Assembly (NCBI GenBank): GCA_017399185.1 | Contig: JAFQEA010000016.1 | Location: forward strand, 147,264-211,263 | Length of the DNA: 64,000 nucleotides | Reading direction: 5' to 3' | Source of the DNA: Clostridia bacterium | Lineage (GTDB): Bacteria > Bacillota > Clostridia > Christensenellales > Borkfalkiaceae | Shown here: in pieces, positions 16,615 through 24,224 of the stretch | Numbering within the stretch: the stretch's first letter is position 1 | Layout of the letters: each line of letters starts with the position of its first letter | Translations under genes and position numbers: made by a program | The notes under the pieces: generated by a model | What the model saw: the letters and a program-made list of their open reading frames with translations, nothing else | Databases searched by the model: none | Told to the model about the DNA's origin: nothing

Positions 16615-17080
16615 TTCGCAATACTTTGTTATTTGGCATTTTTTACAATTCCTGCGTACGCTAAAGTACGCCCCCTTGTAAAAAACACCAAATGTCTCGT
16701 CTTGCTCGCATCTAAAACTTATTTACGTTAAATAGGTTTGAGTGTAGTATTAGCAAATTTTTGTGAGTTCTCTGTGTACGCTATAGTACGCTCCCTTGTA
16801 AAAATTCACGTCTTTCGCGTCTTGCTCGCATCTAAAACTTATTTACGTTAAATAGGTTTGAGTGTAGTATTAGCAAATTTTTGTGAGTTCTCTGCGTACA
16901 CAAAGTAAGCCCCCCTTACAAAAATTCACGTCTTTCGCGTCTTGCTTGCATCTAAAACTTATTTACGTTAAATAATCTTAAGTGAGCGATTTGCTTTTTC
17001 GTGAGTTTCCTGCGTACGCAAAGTACGCCCCCTTACAAAAATTCACGACTTGCTTGTATCTAAAACTTATTTGCGGCAAA
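16615..17080. repeat. Four ~120-bp tandem repeats with an internal hairpin
   Basis: The phrase CTTGCTCGCATCTAAAACTT recurs at 16701, 16821, 16941 and, diverged, about 17050, giving a period of exactly 120 bases twice and about 108 for the last. Each unit has an inverted repeat GCGTACG...GTACGC (near 16654, 16774, 16894 and 17002) flanked by outer arms of the form AATTTTTGTGAG and TTGTAAAAATT, so each can fold into a long hairpin. No reading frame crosses the block. It fills the 540-bp gap between the SUF pair and the Mrp gene. Confidence 0.85.
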
Positions 17081-17105
17081 CAAATTTCAATATTGATAAA
17101 AATTA

Positions 17106-17131
17106 TAAAAAATCAGGCTATAAGTCGATTA
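17106..17131 (+). repeat. 26-bp dispersed element, copy 8
   Basis: Reads AAAAATCAGGC, TATAA, GTCGATTATT, ending 22 bases before the mrp start. Confidence 0.65.
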
Positions 17132-17153
17132 TTAAAGAATTCAGGTGATAAAT

Positions 17154-17969
17154 ATGAGTGAAAATTGCACACACGATTGTTCAACGTGCTCACAAAATTG
17201 CGAGCACAGGGAAATCCCAAAAGAAAAATTAAATAGCTTTTCAAAGGTTAAAAGGGTTTACGCCGTTGTTTCAGGTAAGGGCGGCGTTGGTAAGTCTTTG
17301 GTTTCATCTCTTTTAGCTGTTGAATCAAGTCGCCAAGGCTACAAAACGGCTATTTTAGACGCTGACGTAACAGGTCCTTCTATCCCAAAGGTTTTTGGCG
17401 CACAGCAAAGGGCTGAAGCAAACGATTCGGGTATATTCCCGGTCGAGTCAAAGCTTGGTACAAAAATTATGTCAATCAACCTGCTATTAGAAAACCCTGC
17501 AGACCCCGTTGTTTGGCGCGGTCCTGTTATTGCAGGGGCGGTTAAGCAATTCTGGTCGGACGTTATCTGGGGCGACGTTGACAATATGTTTATTGACTGC
17601 CCGCCGGGTACGGGCGACGTTCCTTTAACAATCTTCCAATCACTCCCGATTGACGGCATTATCATAGTTACGTCCCCACAGGATTTGGTCTCTATGATAG
17701 TTGAAAAGGCTGTCAAAATGGCACAGCTTATGAACGTGCCAATCGTTGGTATCGTTGAAAATATGGCGTATTTCGTTTGCGATAAGTGTAATGAAAAGCA
17801 TTACGTTTTCGGCAAAGGCAACGTTAAGCAGATTGCCGCCGTTAACCAGATTGAAAACTACTGCCAGATACCTTTTGATAAAACCATTGCAAACCTTTGC
17901 GACAGGGGCTTGATTGAGCTTCACGAAGCAACCTATCTTGAAGAATTCTTCAAAAACATCATAAAATAA
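17154..17969 (+). CDS. apbC: Mrp/NBP35-type Fe-S carrier ATPase
   Basis: The 271-residue P-loop protein has SGKGGVGKSLVSS (deviant Walker A), DADVTGPSIPKVFG and CPPGTGD. An N-terminal tail has four Cys (CTHDC, C, NCEH) as in the NBP35 subfamily, and CDKCN late in the protein supplies the CxxC that binds a bridging Fe-S cluster. It receives clusters from the SUF machinery and passes them to target enzymes. AGGTGA lies five bases before the chosen ATG; a GTG three codons upstream overlaps that site. Confidence 0.9.
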   Translation: MSENCTHDCSTCSQNCEHREIPKEKLNSFSKVKRVYAVVSGKGGVGKSLVSSLLAVESSRQGYKTAILDADVTGPSIPKVFGAQQRAEANDSGIFPVESKLGTKIMSINLLLENPADPVVWRGPVIAGAVKQFWSDVIWGDVDNMFIDCPPGTGDVPLTIFQSLPIDGIIIVTSPQDLVSMIVEKAVKMAQLMNVPIVGIVENMAYFVCDKCNEKHYVFGKGNVKQIAAVNQIENYCQIPFDKTIANLCDRGLIELHEATYLEEFFKNIIK

Positions 17970-17980
17970 CTAAAATTTGA

Positions 17981-18010
17981 CGGGCGGGGCTTTTTTAGTC
18001 CCGCTTTTTG
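17981..18010 (+). terminator. Terminator after mrp
   Basis: GCGGGGC pairs with GTCCCGC across TTTTTTA and is followed by TTTTTG. Confidence 0.75.
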
Positions 18011-18452
18011 TTTGTGCTTTTTTAGCTTTAATAAAAGTGTAACAAAAGGATTTTGTGTGGCATACTATGTTTAATTATAGAGCGCGATTTATTTCTTAAG
18101 CGGAAGTTTGCGTGCAATATAAGATAAGTTAATTAAACCTGTATATTAAGCGCACGCATAAAGCAAAGCCCTTTGTGAATAATTGTATATTATGCAAATA
18201 TTTGCTAAAATTATCCAAAAATAGCAGGTTGAACAAAAGGACGGCTTTTTTTGGTCAAATTGTTGAATAATTGCATATTTTTTGCATAAAATATTCACCA
18301 CAGGCGGAAAGGTGTGCGCGCATTGCGTACATTTATGTAAATTTTATAAGCCGATAAAAAGGTTGAAAAGGTTAATTTATGGCGTTTTATCGGTGTTTTC
18401 TATATTTTCCGTGCGTGAAATACCGACATCTTGAAAACGATAAAAACGTGTA

Positions 18453-18469
18453 TTGTGCAAGTTGCACAA
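18453..18469. promoter_or_regulatory. Candidate operator upstream of opp
   Basis: TTGTGCAA and TTGCACAA form a perfect 17-base palindrome around a central G. It ends 45 bases before the -35 box of the opp promoter, a usual position for an activator or repressor dimer. The protein that binds it is unknown. Confidence 0.5.
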
Positions 18470-18514
18470 ATAATCACTAAAGGATAAAAAGGTGAAAAAA
18501 TTGCGAAAAATTGT

Positions 18515-18543
18515 TTGACTTTATTCCTTTAGTAAGGTAAAGT
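18515..18543 (+). promoter_or_regulatory. Main opp promoter
   Basis: TTGACT, a 17-base spacer and TAAAGT stand about 215 bases before oppA. Confidence 0.7.
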
Positions 18544-18763
18544 GATAGCACACTAATTTTAAAGTTGTTTTTTGTAGGCGTTCAAGTGTGTTTCCAGTTC
18601 GCACAAATTGACGCAAGGCTGCTAACATATTATATATAACACGCGTAAACGCAACAACCCTTACAAAAGACACAACAAAAAGGTTACTTAATAAAGGCAC
18701 AAACGGGTTAATCCCCGTCATTAAATTAACGACAAATTTTTTATTTTTTTTGGAGGAAAAATC

Positions 18764-21517
18764 ATGAAAAAAACATTGGCATTAGTGCTTGTATGTTTGT
18801 TGGTTGCTTCTTGCTTCGCGATGACAGCATGTAGGAGGAAAGATCCAAATAAAGATGGTCCTGCGACATATACTTATAACACAGCGACTAACTCTTTACC
18901 AACATCTTGGAACCCACATACATATCAATCAAACTCATCAACACTCGTTTTAGATTATACTCAATCTGGTTTCTACAGCTTTGACTATAACGACACGATG
19001 GACGGTTATCAAATCGTTCCAGAAATGGCAAAATCTATGCCTATCGACATTACGTCAGAATACGTTGGTCAATATGGCATTAGCGAAGGTGACGTTGGTA
19101 GAGTTTACAAACTTGAATTAAGAGACGACCTTAAGTTCGACAACGGTAAAGAAATTCACGCTATCGACTTCGTTGAATCAGCTAAACTTCTTCTTAATCC
19201 AAAGGCTGCTAACTATCGTGCAGATAGCCTTTACAGCGGTAACTTAGTAATCTACAAAGCTAAAGATTACGTTAAAGGTGGTACATTTGCTGCTGGCGAC
19301 GCTTTCCTTGAAGTTTCTGACATCGTTTTACCAGAAAACTTTACAAAAGATGAAGAAGGTACTTACTGTGTAGAAGGTCACGGTCCAATCGTTATTGACA
19401 TCAATAAAGAGTTCTCCGCTTGGGGCGGTTCACTTATGGACTTTGGTAGCAACTTTGAAGATTACGTTTTAACAGAAGACGGCTACATGCAATATATCGA
19501 CGAAGCTGGCAACGTACACGTATTAAGAAAGAATGACGCTGACGGTACTGCACACTACTGGTTAACAGATAAGGAAACAGTTATTTATCGTGGTTCTTCT
19601 TACAATTTCTTCTATGACGCAGAATTAACACAACCATGTGAATTCACAATCGTTAACGCTAAACTTGAATACATTTATCCTATCAGACCACTTGTTGACA
19701 ACCAAGAAACAATCAACGGTAAGCCAAACGGTCTCGTTAAGATGAACGAAACAACATTACCAGCATGGCAAGATTTCATTGCTGCTCTTTACTTCGGTGG
19801 CTCATTTGATGAATTCGCTGCAACTGTAGGTCTTGAAAAAGCAACAATGTACTGGGAAAACTTCTCATTCTTCGGTAAGACTTTCGACGAAATCCCATTT
19901 GAACAAGTTGGTATGTTCGTTGACCCAGAAAATGAAAACAACCTTATCATCGTTCTTGAAAGAGAACTTACTGGTTTCTATCTCAACTATTCATTAACAG
20001 GCAACTTCGGTCTTGTTGATACAGAATTGTACAAATCATGCGAAAGTGTTTCTGCTGGTATCTACTCTAACTCTTATGGTACATCAGTTGAAACATACAC
20101 AGGCTTCGGTCCATACAGATTAACTACTTTCATCGACGGCAGTGAAATCCAATTCGAAAAGAATGAACATTGGTACGGTCACGGTGAAGGCGTTTACCAA
20201 ACAACACACATCAACGTTAAACAAGTTTCAGACTCAGCTACACGTCTTAACATGTTCTTACAAGGTAAGACAGACGCTTACGGTTTAGAAGCTGCTGACA
20301 TGAAGGATTACCAATCTTCAGATTACACTTACTACACAGATGGCGACTCAACATGGTTCGTTGCTATCAACCCAGACCGCGCAGGTTTAGAATCTCAACA
20401 ATCAACAACAGCTCCACTTAACGAAGGTTACACCGTTAACAAGACTGTTCTTACAATTAAAGAATTCCGTCAAGCACTTTCATTCTCAATCGACCGTGCT
20501 GCATACGCACTCGCACTCGACCCATTAGGCGGTACAGCTAAAGCATTGTTCGGCAATATGATTATTTCTGACCCAGAAAACGGTATTGCATACAGAACAA
20601 CTGAACAAGCTAAAGACGTTATCTTAAAATTCTGGGGCTTAGATGATCAAGTTGGCGAAGGCAAGACATACGCAACAAAGGACGAAGCTATCGCTTCTAT
20701 CACAGGTTACGACTTAGAAGGCGCTAAAGAACTCTTTAGAGAAGCTTACAACCTCGCTACAACTGGTGAAAACCCACTCATTTCTGCTGAAGCTATCGCT
20801 TCTGGTAAGTGGGAAGTTCAAATTTGTATCGGTCAACCAGGTTCTGGTTCATCAGCTTACTACAACGACGGTTACGAACTCTTAAAGAAAGTTTGGACAG
20901 AAGCTGTTGAAGACACTCCATTTGAAGGTCACTTAACATTCAAACAATCACAACCACTCGGTTCAACAAACTTCTCTGATTTCTTAAAGAACAACACAGT
21001 TGACGTATTATTCGGTGTTGGTTGGACTGGTTCTGCACTCGACCCATACGGTTTGATGGAAGCTTACGTTTCACCAGATTACCAATATGACCCAGGTTGG
21101 GATACATCATTAGAAATGGTTGACGTTGAAATCAACGGTCAAGTATTACGCGCAAGCGCATACGATTGGGTAATGATCGCTCTTGCAGGCGACACACTCG
21201 AAGCTGAAGTTATCGTTGACGGCGAAGCTACAGGTGAAACTGTATCTATCGCAGCTGGTACAAAAGCTGACCAAGAAGTTCGTCTTAACATCTTAGCAGC
21301 TATCGAAGGTGTTGTATTACAACAATACGATATGATTCCTATCAACCTTGACTCAAGCGCAGCATTAAAGGGTATGCAAATTAAGTACTACACAGAAGAA
21401 TATATCTTCGGTGTTGGCCGTGGTGGCATTAAGTACATGACATATCACTTCTCAGATGCTGAATGGGAAGCATTCGTTGCTGAAAATGCTGTAAACGGCA
21501 TGCTCAACTACAAGTAA
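18764..21517 (+). CDS. oppA: Oligopeptide-binding lipoprotein OppA, enlarged (917 aa)
   Basis: The signal peptide ends in the lipobox MTAC with Cys23, so the protein is lipid-anchored outside the membrane. EFRQALSFSIDRAAYA is the family-5 binding-protein signature and the overall layout (ligand lobe, then a duplicated lobe) fits OppA/DppA. Usual length is 530-600 residues; this one is about 320-380 longer, with extra segments in the first half (around residues 150-330) and near the C-terminus. TTGGAGG precedes the ATG. Codon choice is strongly biased, suggesting high expression. It captures extracellular peptides for OppBCDF. Confidence 0.9.
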   Translation: MKKTLALVLVCLLVASCFAMTACRRKDPNKDGPATYTYNTATNSLPTSWNPHTYQSNSSTLVLDYTQSGFYSFDYNDTMDGYQIVPEMAKSMPIDITSEYVGQYGISEGDVGRVYKLELRDDLKFDNGKEIHAIDFVESAKLLLNPKAANYRADSLYSGNLVIYKAKDYVKGGTFAAGDAFLEVSDIVLPENFTKDEEGTYCVEGHGPIVIDINKEFSAWGGSLMDFGSNFEDYVLTEDGYMQYIDEAGNVHVLRKNDADGTAHYWLTDKETVIYRGSSYNFFYDAELTQPCEFTIVNAKLEYIYPIRPLVDNQETINGKPNGLVKMNETTLPAWQDFIAALYFGGSFDEFAATVGLEKATMYWENFSFFGKTFDEIPFEQVGMFVDPENENNLIIVLERELTGFYLNYSLTGNFGLVDTELYKSCESVSAGIYSNSYGTSVETYTGFGPYRLTTFIDGSEIQFEKNEHWYGHGEGVYQTTHINVKQVSDSATRLNMFLQGKTDAYGLEAADMKDYQSSDYTYYTDGDSTWFVAINPDRAGLESQQSTTAPLNEGYTVNKTVLTIKEFRQALSFSIDRAAYALALDPLGGTAKALFGNMIISDPENGIAYRTTEQAKDVILKFWGLDDQVGEGKTYATKDEAIASITGYDLEGAKELFREAYNLATTGENPLISAEAIASGKWEVQICIGQPGSGSSAYYNDGYELLKKVWTEAVEDTPFEGHLTFKQSQPLGSTNFSDFLKNNTVDVLFGVGWTGSALDPYGLMEAYVSPDYQYDPGWDTSLEMVDVEINGQVLRASAYDWVMIALAGDTLEAEVIVDGEATGETVSIAAGTKADQEVRLNILAAIEGVVLQQYDMIPINLDSSAALKGMQIKYYTEEYIFGVGRGGIKYMTYHFSDAEWEAFVAENAVNGMLNYK

Positions 21518-21565
21518 TTTCTAAATATTATAAATTAATTTTTATAAATTAGTTATTCAATGCGG

Positions 21566-21593
21566 TGGAAAGGGAATTTATTTTCCCTTTCCA
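21566..21593 (+). promoter_or_regulatory. Intercistronic hairpin between oppA and oppB
   Basis: TGGAAAGGGAA pairs with TTCCCTTTCCA around a six-base loop. There is no immediate T-run, so it is more likely a partial terminator or RNA-stability hairpin that keeps oppA mRNA more abundant than the transporter genes. Confidence 0.65.
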
Positions 21594-21652
21594 TTGTATT
21601 GTCTAAATGTTTTTTATTTTTTGTGGTAAGGATTAGCCTTACAGGAGGAATT

Positions 21653-22615
21653 ATGTATTTATTTAAATACATTTTAAAGCGTTTAGGGCTCATGCTCATG
21701 ACATTTTCAATTATCTTAACCATGTGCTTCGTTTTGGTTAAGCTTTTACCTGATACCCCACCCGAACAATTCGGTAAGGACATGGAAATTATCTTAAAAA
21801 GACGTGAAATGTTGGGCTATGGCAAGCCTATTATGGTTCAATATATGCGCTTTTTAAAATATGCAATTAGGGGCGAATTCGGCTTGAGTGAAGTTTTATA
21901 CTCAGGTAGCCGTAACGTATGGGACGTTTTCGTTGAAAAATTACCGTTCACAGTTGCTCTTAATATCTATTCTATAATTTTGAGTATTCCAATCGGTTTA
22001 GGTCTTGGTATTTTAGCTGCTATTTATAAAAATAAGTGGCTTGACCATATCATCTCAACCGGTGTTATGATTTTCGTTTCAATACCATCATTTATTTTTG
22101 GTTTCTTGATTCAATACTTATTATGCTTCCGTTGGGGTTTATTTGAACCCACGATGGACGCAACGCAAGGTGCATTTAGCTGGACTGCTTTCGTAACGTG
22201 TATCCCTGCTATTTTGTGCTTGTCTTTTGGTACTATCGCTGGCTTTGCGCGTTATACCCGTGCCGAGCTTTGCGAAGTTTTAACAAGCGATTACTTATTG
22301 CTTGCAAGAACTAAAGGTCTTACAAGAAATCAGGCAACCGTTCGCCACGCAATGCGTAATGCAATGGTTCCTATTTTCCCGATGATTTTAGGTGAATTTA
22401 TTTCTATTATGTCTGGTTCACTTATTATCGAGCAGATGTTTACAATCCCAGGTGTTGGTGCGCTTTACGTTAACTCTGTACAAGCTTCCCCACCAGACTA
22501 TAACTTCTTTATGTTGTTATCAGCATTCTATATGCTTATTGGTTTAACTGCCGGCATCGTTATCGACATCAGCTACGGTATCATCGACCCAAGAATTCGT
22601 ATGGGGGCTAGGTAA
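21653..22615 (+). CDS. oppB: Oligopeptide ABC transporter permease OppB
   Basis: The 320-residue membrane protein has six predicted helices, an N-terminal cytoplasmic MYLFKYILKRLGLM and the permease EAA-type loop EVLTSDYLLLARTKGLTRNQATVRHAMRNAM. Its length is normal for OppB, in contrast to the other subunits here. AGGAGGAA lies just before the ATG. Its stop is one base before the oppC start. Confidence 0.93.
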   Translation: MYLFKYILKRLGLMLMTFSIILTMCFVLVKLLPDTPPEQFGKDMEIILKRREMLGYGKPIMVQYMRFLKYAIRGEFGLSEVLYSGSRNVWDVFVEKLPFTVALNIYSIILSIPIGLGLGILAAIYKNKWLDHIISTGVMIFVSIPSFIFGFLIQYLLCFRWGLFEPTMDATQGAFSWTAFVTCIPAILCLSFGTIAGFARYTRAELCEVLTSDYLLLARTKGLTRNQATVRHAMRNAMVPIFPMILGEFISIMSGSLIIEQMFTIPGVGALYVNSVQASPPDYNFFMLLSAFYMLIGLTAGIVIDISYGIIDPRIRMGAR

Positions 22616-22616
22616 T

Positions 22617-24221
22617 ATGAGTGACATTTATAACATCAATAAAGACAAGTTAAAATTTGCCACCAACAAGGATATATCACACGATAAACGCCTTGACACA
22701 AAGCCGGTTGGCTATTTTGAAGACGCCTTTAGAAGATTTAAAAAGAACAAAGGCTCTATCGTTGCTGCGTGGATAGTTATTCTTTTAGTTGTTTACGCTA
22801 TCGTGGGTACTTGGTTTATTCCTAAAAATTACACAAAAGCTTACGTAAAAGATACTGAACTTCAAAGATATCAATACCTTACACCAAAGGTTAAGTTTTT
22901 AGACGGCACCGGCGTTTGGGACGGTACAATGATTAAGGAAATAACAGAAGTTCAATACGCACAATACGTTGCACGTGAATTTGAAACAGGCTTAAACCCA
23001 ATTCAAAAAATCGTTGAAGAGTATGAAGTAAAAGACTCTTTAGGCACTAAAAAAATGCTTAAGGTTAAGTTTGATACCTATAATGCAATTGACTGTTTTG
23101 AAAAGCAATTATCCCTTACGGAATACCAGGCTATTCAACAATGGCAAGAAGAGAAAGGTATCAGGGTTATTATGCCTTACGTAAACGCAAACACAAGTGC
23201 GCCAACAACAGGTTCTCCAGCTACTGTTAGAATCGTTGACTCTAATATCTGGTATAATTCAGACAGAAAGGGTAAGCCAATCGATCTCAACGGCAAACCA
23301 ATTAGTAATTTAGAAGACTATATCCCAGCTTACGTAACCTATAAAACGGCAACTATCAAAGATGATAAGTACACCGTTACACGTTTAGCAGGCGACCCTG
23401 GTATTGAAGACCCTACTTCACCAAACAGATGGATTTACGCTAAAGTTACAGGTACTACGCTTGGTAACTACAACGTAAGGGTAAATGCGCACAATTACTT
23501 TATTTATAAATACGGCTTTGAACCATCTTTCCTTTTCGGTACTGACGTTCAAGGTTACGATATCTTCTCACGTTTAGCTTCTGGTGCGAGATTCTCGCTC
23601 TTATTCGCTGTTGCAATTTCTGCAATTAACTTAATTATCGGTGCTATCTACGGTGCTATAGAAGGTTATTACGGCGGTGCAACCGACCTTATCATGGAAC
23701 GTATTTCCGATATCTTAAGCGCTATCCCGAGCATGGTAGTTACAGTATTATTTAACTTACACTTATCAGGTACGGTTGGCCCGGTTATCTCGCTGCTGTT
23801 CTCGTTCATCCTGACGGGGTGGATTGGTATGGCGTCAAGGGTACGTATGCAGTTCTACAGATTCAAGAATCAGGAATACGTACTCGCGGCAAGAACGCTT
23901 GGTGCAAGAGACAGAAGAATTATGTTTAAGCATATCTTCCCGAACTCATTGGGTACGATTATCACGGGTTCAGTTTTAGTTATCCCTGGTGTAATTTTCA
24001 GCGAAACGTCTTTGACCTATTTAGGTATTATCAACCTTGACAGTCCAACAAGGGCTTCAGTTGGTGCTATGCTTAACTCTGGTAAACTTATTATGACAAA
24101 ATTCCCACACGTTATTTTGTTCCCGGCATTATTTATTGCTTTACTCATGGTAAGCTTTAACTTGTTCGGTAACGGCTTAAGGGACGCTTTCAACCCATCA
24201 TTAAGAGGTGCGGAGGATTAA
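22617..24221 (+). CDS. oppC: Oligopeptide ABC transporter permease OppC with large external insertion (534 aa)
   Basis: OppC proteins are about 300 residues; this is 534. After membrane helix 1 (residues 47-68) there are about 235 residues before FGTDVQGYDIFSR (Gly308-Thr-Asp), a spacing that is usually about 40. The inserted part is rich in Tyr, Thr and charged residues, has no membrane helix, and would face the outside beside OppA. The rest is normal: five more helices and the EAA loop EYVLAARTLGARDRRIMFKHIFPN. oppC is translated in tandem with oppB. Confidence 0.9.
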   Translation: MSDIYNINKDKLKFATNKDISHDKRLDTKPVGYFEDAFRRFKKNKGSIVAAWIVILLVVYAIVGTWFIPKNYTKAYVKDTELQRYQYLTPKVKFLDGTGVWDGTMIKEITEVQYAQYVAREFETGLNPIQKIVEEYEVKDSLGTKKMLKVKFDTYNAIDCFEKQLSLTEYQAIQQWQEEKGIRVIMPYVNANTSAPTTGSPATVRIVDSNIWYNSDRKGKPIDLNGKPISNLEDYIPAYVTYKTATIKDDKYTVTRLAGDPGIEDPTSPNRWIYAKVTGTTLGNYNVRVNAHNYFIYKYGFEPSFLFGTDVQGYDIFSRLASGARFSLLFAVAISAINLIIGAIYGAIEGYYGGATDLIMERISDILSAIPSMVVTVLFNLHLSGTVGPVISLLFSFILTGWIGMASRVRMQFYRFKNQEYVLAARTLGARDRRIMFKHIFPNSLGTIITGSVLVIPGVIFSETSLTYLGIINLDSPTRASVGAMLNSGKLIMTKFPHVILFPALFIALLMVSFNLFGNGLRDAFNPSLRGAED

Positions 24222-24224
24222 TTT

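Larger units (their letters stand above)
18011..18763. other. Long leader region before the opp operon
   Basis: About 750 bases have no plausible reading frame. They contain a strong promoter at 18515, a weaker one near 18263 (TTGAAT, 18 bases, TAAAAT), a perfect palindrome at 18453, and several A/T-rich near-repeats built on ATTGCATA and ATTATGCAAATA. From the stronger promoter the oppA leader would be about 215 nucleotides. I see no known riboswitch fold. Confidence 0.6.
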
